64,000 bases of DNA, taken from Ciceribacter sp. L1K22 (GTDB lineage: Bacteria; Pseudomonadota; Alphaproteobacteria; Rhizobiales; Rhizobiaceae). Shown here piece by piece: positions 1 to 8,477 of this stretch (within the stretch, counting starts at the first letter, position 1; the number at the start of each line of letters is the position of its first letter). Position numbers and translations under genes: made by a program. The notes under the pieces were generated by a model. That model saw only the letters and a list, made by a program, of their open reading frames with translations, made no database searches and was not told the DNA's origin. The DNA is taken from the NCBI RefSeq assembly GCF_017599385.1, contig NZ_JAGFPK010000002.1, forward strand, positions 620,001 through 684,000. Direction: 5' to 3'.

Positions 1-763
1 CGCCGTAGAGCGCTGCTTTCGCCAGAAAGGCATTACGCAGGATCGTCTCGCGATGCACGGCGAGAAGGCCGCCGAGCAGCATCTCCCAGGCGCGCGTCGG
101 CAGGAGGAAGAAGGCAGCGGACGGCTTCCAACCTGATGCGTAGATGCAGAGCCCCAGCGACAGCAGGAAACCCGCCCAGAGCAGCGGCGTCCGGATCCGG
201 CGGAGGAGAGCCACCTTTTCGACCACCAGCAGCGCGATCGGATAGATCATGTAGAACTGCCACTCGACCGATAGCGACCAAGTGTGGAGCAGCATCTTGT
301 ATTCGGAGCCGGTGTTGAAATAGCCCTCCTGCTGCCAGAACACGACATTTGAGTAGAACAGCGCTGCGGCGAAGATCTGGTTGCCGATGCGCTCGTAATC
401 GAACGGCGGGATGAGAAAATAGCCGCCAACGAGAACGACGGCGCAGAGGGTGGCCAACGCCGGATAGATGCGGGTGAAGCGGGCCCTGTAGAAGCTCCAG
501 AGCGTAAAGCTCCGCCGGTTAAGACCGGAGAATATGATCGTCGTCATCAGGTAGCCCGAGATGACGAAGAAGACGTCGACACCGATAAAGCCGAAATCGA
601 AGCCGGCAACCTGAAAGTGGAAAAGGACGACGATCGTCACCGCCAGCGCGCGCAAGGCGTTGATCGAATGATCGAACCCGTCGCGGGCAGGAATGAAAAT
701 CCCCGACAGCATTGGCGTCGCCATGCCGTCCCTGAGAAGCAGAGAACCCGACTTTGCGTTCAT
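1..763 (-). CDS. Acyltransferase family 3 (OafA/YrhL-like), 3' end cut by window edge
   Basis: Membrane acyltransferase expected to O-acylate (for example acetylate) an exopolysaccharide or its lipid-linked repeat unit. Reading the minus strand from an ATG at 763 gives 254 codons that run off the left edge. The family signature is clear: the R-x10-H motif at about residues 38-49 lies in the first membrane helix, and GFIGVDVFFVISGYLMT follows. Further hydrophobic helices and the HTWSLSVEWQFY motif come after that. Known members have about 350-400 residues, so roughly one third is missing. It starts 44 bases after the GT2 gene on the same strand, so it is probably co-transcribed with the polysaccharide genes. 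The acyl group and acceptor cannot be told from sequence. Confidence 0.9.
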   Translation of the reverse strand, partial: MNAKSGSLLLRDGMATPMLSGIFIPARDGFDHSINALRALAVTIVVLFHFQVAGFDFGFIGVDVFFVISGYLMTTIIFSGLNRRSFTLWSFYRARFTRIYPALATLCAVVLVGGYFLIPPFDYERIGNQIFAAALFYSNVVFWQQEGYFNTGSEYKMLLHTWSLSVEWQFYMIYPIALLVVEKVALLRRIRTPLLWAGFLLSLGLCIYASGWKPSAAFFLLPTRAWEMLLGGLLAVHRETILRNAFLAKAALYG

Positions 764-807
764 CGCAAGACCTACCTTCCCCTTCAGCGGCAAAACGCCA
801 GAAACGG

Positions 808-1656
808 TCAATTCAGTCTGTCGGCCCACCCCCGCAGGCGCTCGCGAAACGCGCTCGCCCGGTAACGCGCCTGCCCGACATGCCCCTTGGCAAGCGACGC
901 AGCAGCGCCGACCAGAGGGCGTCCGGCCATATAGGCAACGAACCAGATGGGGTAACCTTCCATGCGCATGACACGGCCAAAGCCGCGATTGTAGCGGCGG
1001 CCCCGATCGAAGGCCGCCTGATCGAAGACCGCCAGCGGCTCGGGATGCATGATCCGCAGCGCCGGATCATAAAGACCTTTGGCGCCCTTGCGCAGCGCCC
1101 TCAAAAGCAGTTCGGTCTCTTCACCCGCACCCCAGATGGTGCCGGAGCCGACACCGAGATCTTCGTTGAAGAGACCAGCGGCACGGAGCGTGCTCGCGCG
1201 ATAGAAGGTGGTGTAGGAGGTCTGACTGGTCCAGATGTTGAACCGGTCGATGACATGCGGCTCCGTCCCCCAGCGTCCCTGTGAAGGCACGCCGGCCGGC
1301 GTGATGCTCATGCCGGTATAAACACCGAGATCGGGATCGCCCTCGAACGCCGCGCGCACGCGCTCCAGCGTATCGGGGGGATAGATGCAGTCATCGTCAG
1401 GAAAGGCGACGATCTCGCCCGTGATGTGCGCAAGCCCGAGATTACGCCCCCGGGACAGCCCTTTGCGGGGATCGCGGAGGTAAAGCACAGAGAGACGCCC
1501 CTCGAACGCCTTCACCGCCGTTTCCGTGTCATCGTCAGCACTCTGATCGACAATGATGATCTGCGACGCCTGAACGGACTGTATTTCCAGCGATTCCAGA
1601 AGCTCCCGGATCTGCCGGGACCTGTTCATCGTAGAAGTTACAAGCGATATATTCAA
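808..1656 (-). CDS. Glycosyltransferase family 2
   Basis: GT-A fold glycosyltransferase of 282 residues, probably adding a sugar to the lipid-linked repeat unit at the cytoplasmic face. The N-terminal strand ISLVTSTMNRSRQI, the IIIVDQSADDD segment and a DDD metal/nucleotide-binding motif at about 87-89 (AFPDDDCIYP) mark family 2. The start is TTG at 1656: an in-frame stop lies directly upstream and a GCAGGG ribosome site lies six bases away, so the start is well constrained. No transmembrane helices are evident. Donor and acceptor sugars are unknown. A 140-base gap separates it from the flippase gene upstream. Confidence 0.88.
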   Translation of the reverse strand: MNISLVTSTMNRSRQIRELLESLEIQSVQASQIIIVDQSADDDTETAVKAFEGRLSVLYLRDPRKGLSRGRNLGLAHITGEIVAFPDDDCIYPPDTLERVRAAFEGDPDLGVYTGMSITPAGVPSQGRWGTEPHVIDRFNIWTSQTSYTTFYRASTLRAAGLFNEDLGVGSGTIWGAGEETELLLRALRKGAKGLYDPALRIMHPEPLAVFDQAAFDRGRRYNRGFGRVMRMEGYPIWFVAYMAGRPLVGAAASLAKGHVGQARYRASAFRERLRGWADRLN

Positions 1657-1796
1657 TCAACACCCTGCCGTCGATGGTTTATCCACCAATGGCTCCATCA
1701 GAACTCGACACGTTAGCAGTTTATCAACCCCTTTCGGCGCCGCAAGAAAATTCTTTTGCGATGCAACATAAGAAGAAATATTAATTTTAATATGTT
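1657..1796. other. Intergenic gap with two AT-rich inverted repeats
   Basis: This 140-base gap between the flippase and GT2 genes is clearly richer in A+T than its flanks. It holds an all-A/T inverted repeat at 1778-1793 (ATATTAA-TT-TTAATAT) and a hairpin at 1741-1760 with CGCAA/TTGCG ends. They could end or weaken the flippase transcript on the minus strand or form a promoter for the GT2 gene. I cannot choose between these from sequence. Confidence 0.35.
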
Positions 1797-3254
1797 TCAG
1801 CTTTTTGAAAGACTTCTGGAGCGAATGGCCTGAATTATCATTGTCCGCTCATCCTTGTTGAGAAGAAGCAGCACATAGACACCGGTCCAGACAAGGCACA
1901 GAAGCTTCAGCGGCATGTAAAATTCGATCTCCCGGAAAAACAGCTCAAAGACGGAGACCGGCAAAAGAGCGGGCAAAGCCAAGGCAAGGTTTTTCCAGTA
2001 GAGCGCACCTTTCCCTGCAGCCCAGTAGAGCAAAGCACCGTCAAGTAGGGCGCGAAAAACCCAGGCTGCGGCAGCGCCGACAACCCCTGCCTGATCGACC
2101 GCGACATAAAGCAAAGGCACGAAGAGGACGAATTCGACGGCATAGGCGCGGGCGGGAACGCTGGCGCGACCTCTTGCTTGAAACAACGCAAGCGGCATGA
2201 ACGTCATCGCGTAGAACCAGAAACCGGCCATCAGAAGTGTTCCAGCCGGAACCGCCTGTTCGGAAATCTCTCTTCCGACCCAGAGGTCGAGGAACGGCTT
2301 GAGAATGACGAGACCGCCGACGGTTATCGGCGTGATCGCAAGCAACAGTACCCGGCTGCCGAAGACAAGAATTCCCCTGGCCTCGTCATCGTCTTTGGCA
2401 GCGGCAAAGCGAGGAAACAGAACGGAGAACCAGCTGTAAGGGATCAGGGTCGCGCGGATTATAACGTTGTACGGCAAGCTATAGATTGCCACCGCGTTGA
2501 CGGAAGACACCGCACCAATAACGAATCTGTCCATCGTCAACATAAGCTGATTGATAACCCCGGACGCCATCGTCCAGCCACCGAAGCTTAGCATCGGCCG
2601 CACATCCTGAGCGCTGAAACGCGGCGTTCGAGCCTCGGAAGAGGACAACATGCAATACGCTAAAAGGAGAAAAACACCTCCCAGACGACCGAGAAGAGCA
2701 CCTACCGCCAGCCAAGGCAGTTCCACCGAAACCATCCAGCCCACCAACAAGGGAGCAGTTTGGAAGAGGATGGTGCCCGCCGATTGCGCTAGGTTTAACT
2801 TTCCGAACTGCTCACGTCCCTGCAGGTAGCCGGTAAGGACGGAGGATATGGTCACCAAAGGCAAGATGGCCATCAACGTCAGCAGCGCAGCTGCGATCTC
2901 ACCGCTCAGTTCAGAACTGACCGAGAAAATCTGATCGAAAAAGAACCGACTGATGCCGTATGCGATTAGAGCTCCAGCGGCTCCACCAAGGCCGCTCAAA
3001 ACAAGGCCGGTCCACAGAAACTCCGAGCGACGCCGTTCGTCGGAGTCGCGGGCAACCGCACTTGCGACGGTACGCCCAAAACCGAGATCGAAGATACCGA
3101 GATATCCAAGCAACAGCCACACGAGCGACAACACGCCAAAGCGCTCAAGACCGATCAGATGAAGATAGAATGGCGTGACAACCAGTGTCACGGCCATAGG
3201 CACCAAACCTCCGGCAACGTTGGCCGAAAGTCCACGCATCAATCTGGATGTCAT
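1797..3254 (-). CDS. Polysaccharide flippase, MOP/MATE superfamily (Wzx-like)
   Basis: Polytopic inner-membrane protein of 485 residues, proposed to flip undecaprenyl-linked repeat units to the periplasm. The opening MRGLSANVAGGLVPMAVTLV, the GIFDLGFGRTVASAVARD segment and about 12-14 hydrophobic helices are typical of Wzx/RfbX-type oligosaccharide flippases. The ATG at 3254 has a strong GGAGG site just upstream. It begins 16 bases after the pyruvyl transferase stop, so the two are almost certainly one transcript. Two polymerase-like genes and Wza/Wzc homologues in the same locus support a Wzx/Wzy-dependent pathway. The substrate is unknown. Confidence 0.88.
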   Translation of the reverse strand: MTSRLMRGLSANVAGGLVPMAVTLVVTPFYLHLIGLERFGVLSLVWLLLGYLGIFDLGFGRTVASAVARDSDERRRSEFLWTGLVLSGLGGAAGALIAYGISRFFFDQIFSVSSELSGEIAAALLTLMAILPLVTISSVLTGYLQGREQFGKLNLAQSAGTILFQTAPLLVGWMVSVELPWLAVGALLGRLGGVFLLLAYCMLSSSEARTPRFSAQDVRPMLSFGGWTMASGVINQLMLTMDRFVIGAVSSVNAVAIYSLPYNVIIRATLIPYSWFSVLFPRFAAAKDDDEARGILVFGSRVLLLAITPITVGGLVILKPFLDLWVGREISEQAVPAGTLLMAGFWFYAMTFMPLALFQARGRASVPARAYAVEFVLFVPLLYVAVDQAGVVGAAAAWVFRALLDGALLYWAAGKGALYWKNLALALPALLPVSVFELFFREIEFYMPLKLLCLVWTGVYVLLLLNKDERTMIIQAIRSRSLSKS

Positions 3255-3270
3255 GCTTCCTCCGAAGATA

Positions 3271-4365
3271 TCAGGCGGAAGTAATCAACGGCGAATCGGA
3301 AAGCCATTTCGAATAGTATCGATGGAGTTTTCGATACTTGTTATTTCGATCATCGAAATACACGGGCATTGAGAGTAGCGCGGCTAGAATCAGGCCATGA
3401 AGCCGATCAGTTTCCAATCGCCCATATTTTTGAAAATGGTTGATGCCTTTCTCAACCAGTCGGTCGCGCTCAAAATACCAGACGCTTGAACTCGGGATGA
3501 GACGCGGGACAGGATTTACACGACGGAAAGCGGAGAAAGCGAGATGAAATGCACGATCGACACCCGATATTGTGTCGTCCCAATCGAACGTATCGCCCTC
3601 AGCAACGCGCTCAGCGCCTTCCTTGTCATTCCGGACCTGCCGTAGAAGCTTGCCGTCCTTCGAGAGAGTACTCGGGAATGCGTTAGATGAACGCCAAAGA
3701 TGATGAGCCATATCTGGAAGCAATTGGCCGGGAATTCCGCTAGCCTTAACGAACTCCATCGAAGGCTCGTCGCGAACGAACAAGGCGACATTTCCATGAT
3801 CGGAGAAAAGTTTGGCAGAGGCCTCGTACTTGCGAGGATCAGCAAACTGAACCGACTGTGGAAATACGACCGTCTTAACTCCCTTGTAACGCTCAAGCAA
3901 AGCTTCGCGGAGTTTATGATGGTGAGACCATAGATCTCCAAAACTTCCACCGCCGTGAAGCGCCAAGACAGCACCTTTGGCAACGTCTTCATCAAGCTGA
4001 TTTATATGTCGACCAACAACAAATACATCAGAAGCCGGATCGTATTTACCCAGATCCCCTATTGAGTATCGAGAGTAAAGAAACGAATTGCTTTTTTTAA
4101 AAAACTCTTCTGTTCCCTGATTTATCAGAAGGTCTCCCGTGTTGAAATACGCCGGATAGTCTATCAGCGCAACCTTAGTTCCATCACCGAGAATATCATC
4201 AATAACACGATGCTGTGCTTTTAGGGAGTCCATCACCAAAAAATGCTTTTCAGAATCAGCATCATACTGAATAGTCATAGCAAGGATCCCGTTATATTTA
4301 CTTTGAGCTGGGGAAAGCGATAACGCGTTTAAAGCGCTTTGACCAGACGGCTCGTGCGTTTTCAT
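3271..4365 (-). CDS. Polysaccharide pyruvyl transferase family protein
   Basis: Probably transfers a pyruvate ketal from phosphoenolpyruvate to a sugar of the exopolysaccharide, in the cytoplasm. The 364-residue protein shows the family pattern of ExoV/WcaK-like enzymes: ALIDYPAYFNTGDLLINQG near residue 70, ALHGGGSFGDLW near 135 and VVFPQSVQF near 165. The C-terminal RLHGLILAALLSMPV motif resembles the family's sialyltransferase-like PEP-binding region. The first ATG has only a weak ribosome site (GAGG ten bases away), and an internal Met at about residue 30 is possible. Base composition is visibly more A/T-rich than most of the locus, which may point to separate acquisition. It begins 8 bases after the LamG-like gene. 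Confidence 0.85.
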   Translation of the reverse strand: MKTHEPSGQSALNALSLSPAQSKYNGILAMTIQYDADSEKHFLVMDSLKAQHRVIDDILGDGTKVALIDYPAYFNTGDLLINQGTEEFFKKSNSFLYSRYSIGDLGKYDPASDVFVVGRHINQLDEDVAKGAVLALHGGGSFGDLWSHHHKLREALLERYKGVKTVVFPQSVQFADPRKYEASAKLFSDHGNVALFVRDEPSMEFVKASGIPGQLLPDMAHHLWRSSNAFPSTLSKDGKLLRQVRNDKEGAERVAEGDTFDWDDTISGVDRAFHLAFSAFRRVNPVPRLIPSSSVWYFERDRLVEKGINHFQKYGRLETDRLHGLILAALLSMPVYFDDRNNKYRKLHRYYSKWLSDSPLITSA

Positions 4366-4372
4366 CCTATTG

Positions 4373-5347
4373 TCACCTCAGCATAGTCGCGACATGGCGA
4401 AAAGTGTGGCCATTGGGCAAGCTGGATTGGAGGCCGTTCCTCCACGCTAAGCAGCCGACGATAAAGTCTCTCATGCTATCGGTCGGAACCTGGCCAAGAG
4501 CTAGGCAGTCGTAAAATGTGCCCCGCCAACCACGAACAGCTGCGGGGTCATCCTGCACCGCTCCCGCCCCGCGTCCCAGCGACCAAAGTGCAGACACCGG
4601 GACCCCCTGCAGTTCCACCAGGCTCTTGGGCAGCGGCAGCAGCGTCGCCGAGGGTGTGGGCGCGGCGTTCTTGCGGGCGGTGCCGGTCCAGACCGAGGTC
4701 TGGAAGAGGTTGGCGGTGCCGCGTTCGCCCATGACTCGGTTCGGCGAGGCGCCGCTGGAGATGATCGCCGGATAATCGCCATCCGGCACCGCGGCTTCGC
4801 TCGGGAAAGTGGCGACGGTGCCGTTGCGATAGCGCATCACGAAGATCCAGTAGGCGGGTGCGAAGGGCGCCGCAGGCGCGAGAAAGCGGGTGTTCGCCGT
4901 TTCCGGCCAGACGATCGCCGGTCCGCCATCCGAGGCGGCCGGTGTGTAGTCGGGCTGGTTGGCCACCGTGGCCTGCACCATCGGCCGCACGCCGAACTGG
5001 TCGGCGATGGCGCTCACCCGGCCGCTCGACGTCGTGATGCCGCGCTTCGGGTCCCACCATCCTCCATTGAGGCGGTAGCTCGCCGGCAGGTCCGTCGGCA
5101 TCCACATCTTGATCGTATTGCTGGTCTGCGGCCCGAGCCGGTAGGTGATGGCCGCTCCTTCAAGTGCCATGGTCATGGTCCATTCGGGCCCGGACGCGCC
5201 GGCGACCGGCACGCCGTCGGCATGCCATTGGCCGCCGGGCCGGCTCGCCCGATAAAGCGATCCGGCATAGCCGCCGCCGGACGCGATGGCGATGGTGAGC
5301 GAAGGAGAAGAAAGGTGGCTGGTGATATCGAGCGAAAGTGAAAGCAT
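4373..5347 (-). CDS. LamG/concanavalin-like protein of unknown role in the EPS locus
   Basis: The 324-residue protein is not an enzyme I recognise. The C-terminal stretch (FYDCLALGQVPTDSMRDF, then GCLAWRNGLQSSLPNGHTFR) matches the closing strands and helix of LamG-like concanavalin-fold domains, usually seen as a 'GYLAHKWGL..LPAGHPY' pattern in surface and phage-tail proteins. I infer a carbohydrate-binding jelly-roll domain in the second half. I chose the ATG at 5347 because AAAGGAGA lies about eight bases upstream; the longer reading frame to 5476 has no such site. No signal peptide or membrane segment is visible, so how it would reach the surface is unclear. It leads the minus-strand operon toward the pyruvyl transferase and is divergent from the DUF4838 gene. 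Confidence 0.7.
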   Translation of the reverse strand: MLSLSLDITSHLSSPSLTIAIASGGGYAGSLYRASRPGGQWHADGVPVAGASGPEWTMTMALEGAAITYRLGPQTSNTIKMWMPTDLPASYRLNGGWWDPKRGITTSSGRVSAIADQFGVRPMVQATVANQPDYTPAASDGGPAIVWPETANTRFLAPAAPFAPAYWIFVMRYRNGTVATFPSEAAVPDGDYPAIISSGASPNRVMGERGTANLFQTSVWTGTARKNAAPTPSATLLPLPKSLVELQGVPVSALWSLGRGAGAVQDDPAAVRGWRGTFYDCLALGQVPTDSMRDFIVGCLAWRNGLQSSLPNGHTFRHVATMLR

Positions 5348-5534
5348 GGCTGTCTCCTTTGGTTGGCAGACAAGTCTAGGGGCGCTCGGAAAAGGGGGGA
5401 CGCGAGCCTCGGAAAAATTGTCGATCAACCGAAAAAAGATTTCGCCTGCCCAGCCACCGCCTTTATTGCACTGCACTCTGCCCGTTCAGTCAGCGTACTC
5501 ACCATCTACCCTCACCCCTCCCAAGGAGTTGATG
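5348..5534. promoter_or_regulatory. Divergent intergenic region, LamG-like gene / DUF4838 gene
   Basis: This 187-base region must hold the promoters for the minus-strand LamG-pyruvyl transferase-flippase transcript and the plus-strand DUF4838-polymerase transcript. No convincing promoter hexamers or palindromic operator could be picked out by eye. The region is read open by long ORFs on both strands, but the ribosome sites favour the shorter starts used here. Confidence 0.45.
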
Positions 5535-8477
5535 ATGAAGCCCTTTTCGCGACTCGCCGCCGCCTGCATCTCCGCAGCGCTGACGTTTCTCCCGTTCACG
5601 GCGATCGCCCAGGATCAGGGAAATCTCGTCGCCAATGGCAGCTTTTCGGGCGGTCTTTCGCCGTGGTGGCGGCAGGGATCTTCGGTCAGGGTGCAGGAGG
5701 TCGATGGCCGCAACGCCGCCCTCGTTCCCGCCGGCATGATGGTTCAGGAACGAATAGCGGTGACGGGCGGCCGCAACTATCGTCTGTCGATGGACATCCG
5801 TGGCGAAGCGACAGACCCCGGCACCATCTACGTGCAGATGAGCTTCCGCGGATCTGGCGTGTCGGCGGACTGGCGCGGCCCTTCCGTGGTGACCCTCGAC
5901 GGCCGCAGTGACGGCAACTGCGCCGCCGCTCCCGCTCCGCGAACCGAGCGGGCTGCGCTCGTTGCCGGCGGCGGACCGGCCGAGTGGCGAACCCGTGACG
6001 TCGTCTTTACCGCGCCCGCCAACTCCGACCAGATGATCCTCTATCTGCGCAAGGCGCCTTGCTCACCCGGTGCGGCCGCCTTCACCGGCGTTTCCGTTAG
6101 GCCGACGGACGCGCCGGCCACCTCGTCCGCCGAGGCCGTCCGGCTCGCGCTGGCCGCTGAGCGACTTCCACGCCCAGCAGGCACACCGGAAAACGACACG
6201 CTGCTGCAGAGCCAGATCACCCGTGCCGCCCCGTCCGACGGCCGCCACCGGCTGGCCGCCGGCGGCGCCATGGCCATGCGCGTTCACGTCGGCTCGCGGG
6301 AGGATCTCATGACCCTGCAGGCGGCCGTGGACCTTTCCGATTTCTCGGCCCGTGTCGCAGGCGCCACCGCGCCGGCCCACCTGTCCACAGACGAGGCCGT
6401 GGCGCGGGAGCCGCTGCTCATCGTCGGCCGCAGCAATGCGCTTTCGCAGCGCGCCTTCACCGATGCGGACTTCGCAAACCTCGGCGAAGACGGCTTCCTG
6501 ATCCGCTCGTTTGGCCCGCATATCGCAATCGCCGGTCGAACCCCGCGCGGCACCATGTACGGGGTCAACTGGTTTCTCGACCGCCGGCTTGGCATCCGCT
6601 GGCTTGCACCCGATGTGACCCACTGGCCGCGAAAGCCGGACATCTCGCTTGGCGTCCAGCGTGAGCGGCAAGTGCCGCGCTTTACCTTCCGCGAGGTGCT
6701 GAGCATCGAGGCGCAGGACAAGGCCTGGCGCCAGCGCAACCTGATGAACGGCGAGTCGCACGGTCCGTCCTTCCAGCCCTCGCCGCCAGCAATCGACAGC
6801 TGGAACCGCAGCTGGGCGAGCCAGGGGATCATCGCCAACTTCTACGAACTTCTGCCACCTGCCACTTACCAGACCGCCCATCCGGACTGGTACGCCGGCG
6901 GACAGCTGGCGATGATGAACGGCGAGATGCGTGCGGAGATGGCGCGCGTCGTCGCCGAACGCCTGCGCGCCCTGCCGGACTATCGGAGCATCTGGTTTTC
7001 CATCCACGACATGGACTGGGGCTGGGACATGGATGCGGAAAGCGCCGCCTTCGCCGCCCGCCACGGCGGCCACCCGTCCGCGCCACGGCTCGACATGATG
7101 ATCGACGTGGCGGCGAAGGTTCGCGCCGAACTCCCCGGCGCCCGCCTCGCCTTCAACGCCTATCACTGGAGCTTCACGCCGCCGGAAGGCATGACCGTTC
7201 CGGACCATATCCTGGTCTATCCGATGACGATCCACGTCAATTACCGGGACGCGCTGAACGGTCCGGCGAACGAGGCCCTAGGCCGCGATATCGCCGGCTG
7301 GAATGCGATCGCGAAAAACGTACTCGTCTGGGACCACATCACGAACTTCGCCGGCTTCATCCAGCCGACACCAAACATTTTTCCCATCGGCCGCTCGATC
7401 CGCTGGCTCGCGTCCCTCGGCAACGTGCAGGGCTATATGGGGGAAGGCAGCTTCAACACCCCAGGGGCCGAGTTCGCGGCACCCCGGGCCTGGCTGATTT
7501 CCCGGCTTCTCTGGAACCCGAACCAGGACGTCGAGACGTTGGTGCGCGAGTTCTGCGACCTCTATTACGGGCCGGGCGGCTCGGCGGTCATGGAGTACAT
7601 CCGCTTCTACCACGACAAGATCGCCCGCACCGACGACGTTCTTGCGGAAAAGACGACCGTCGACATGGCCATGTTCGACGCCGAGTTCGTGCGGCGCGCC
7701 GAGGCGATATTCAACACGGCGGAGGCAGCCGTTCGCGGCACGCCGTTCGAAGCGCGCGTCCGTGAGGCGCGCATGCCAGTCGACTACGTCATTCTGCTGC
7801 GTCGTGCGGAATATTCCGCGCTCCGCAACGAGATCGGTTTCGATGTCATATCGACGCTCGAGCAGCGTCGTGAACGGTTTCGACGCGCCATCACCGAAAG
7901 CGGCGTGACACAGTACATACAGGGCGACGGCATCGCCGCCTTGGAGGACATCCTCGATATTGAGCGAAGTGCGGCCCCGAAGCCGGACATCGCCGCTGGC
8001 GCGACGGCATGGAAGGATATTCAGGACATCTCTTTCCAGCGCTTCGCCGGAAGCAAGAGCCCGATCGTAGCGGACCGGCTCGCCTCCGACGGCGCCGCCA
8101 TCGCCCTTGACCGCAGCTCGACAGGTTGGAACACGCAGCTGAAGTTTGACAAACTGCCAAAAACCGGGACATGGTGGCTTTATGCTGCCCTTCGGACCGA
8201 AGGCGCGACCGATGGTGAAAGAGTTGCAAGACTGGGTGCCGCGCCACCGATGAACTGCTTCACGACGATCAGGAACGGGACCGGCATGACGGCATCATAT
8301 CGATGGTTTCAGGTACCGGGCGGTCCATTTTCCCACACATCGGACCATTCTTTCAGCATCTACGTCCAACCGCTGGGCGGGCCGGAGGGGTCACGTATCC
8401 TGGTCGACCGGATCGTCGCGCTTCCCGAGCCCGCAGGTGAGGTTCCGGCTGCCTCGGTGGAAGGAAACTGCGGTTGA
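5535..8477 (+). CDS. Secreted DUF4838 glycoside-hydrolase-like protein
   Basis: A 980-residue exported protein with a clear signal peptide (MKPFSRLAAACISAALTF.., cleavage after about AIA-Q). Layout: an N-terminal galactose-binding-like beta domain (about 30-190), a GH67N-like alpha/beta domain (about 215-330, with FLDRRLGIRWLAPD), a DUF4838 barrel (about 330-640, with WFSIHDMDWGWDMD and the NAYHWSF strand), a helical section and a C-terminal beta domain. DUF4838 proteins are distant relatives of alpha-glucuronidases and are predicted glycosidases. Inference: it trims, turns over or releases the polymer made by this locus. ATG 5535 is preferred over 5532 because AAGGAG sits six bases away. The stop overlaps the polymerase TTG start, so the two are translationally coupled. 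Confidence 0.8.
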   Translation: MKPFSRLAAACISAALTFLPFTAIAQDQGNLVANGSFSGGLSPWWRQGSSVRVQEVDGRNAALVPAGMMVQERIAVTGGRNYRLSMDIRGEATDPGTIYVQMSFRGSGVSADWRGPSVVTLDGRSDGNCAAAPAPRTERAALVAGGGPAEWRTRDVVFTAPANSDQMILYLRKAPCSPGAAAFTGVSVRPTDAPATSSAEAVRLALAAERLPRPAGTPENDTLLQSQITRAAPSDGRHRLAAGGAMAMRVHVGSREDLMTLQAAVDLSDFSARVAGATAPAHLSTDEAVAREPLLIVGRSNALSQRAFTDADFANLGEDGFLIRSFGPHIAIAGRTPRGTMYGVNWFLDRRLGIRWLAPDVTHWPRKPDISLGVQRERQVPRFTFREVLSIEAQDKAWRQRNLMNGESHGPSFQPSPPAIDSWNRSWASQGIIANFYELLPPATYQTAHPDWYAGGQLAMMNGEMRAEMARVVAERLRALPDYRSIWFSIHDMDWGWDMDAESAAFAARHGGHPSAPRLDMMIDVAAKVRAELPGARLAFNAYHWSFTPPEGMTVPDHILVYPMTIHVNYRDALNGPANEALGRDIAGWNAIAKNVLVWDHITNFAGFIQPTPNIFPIGRSIRWLASLGNVQGYMGEGSFNTPGAEFAAPRAWLISRLLWNPNQDVETLVREFCDLYYGPGGSAVMEYIRFYHDKIARTDDVLAEKTTVDMAMFDAEFVRRAEAIFNTAEAAVRGTPFEARVREARMPVDYVILLRRAEYSALRNEIGFDVISTLEQRRERFRRAITESGVTQYIQGDGIAALEDILDIERSAAPKPDIAAGATAWKDIQDISFQRFAGSKSPIVADRLASDGAAIALDRSSTGWNTQLKFDKLPKTGTWWLYAALRTEGATDGERVARLGAAPPMNCFTTIRNGTGMTASYRWFQVPGGPFSHTSDHSFSIYVQPLGGPEGSRILVDRIVALPEPAGEVPAASVEGNCG

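Noticed and set aside
6063..7235. 390-residue minus-strand ORF inside the DUF4838 gene
   Set aside because: The sense strand has signal peptide and domains; the antisense frame has none.
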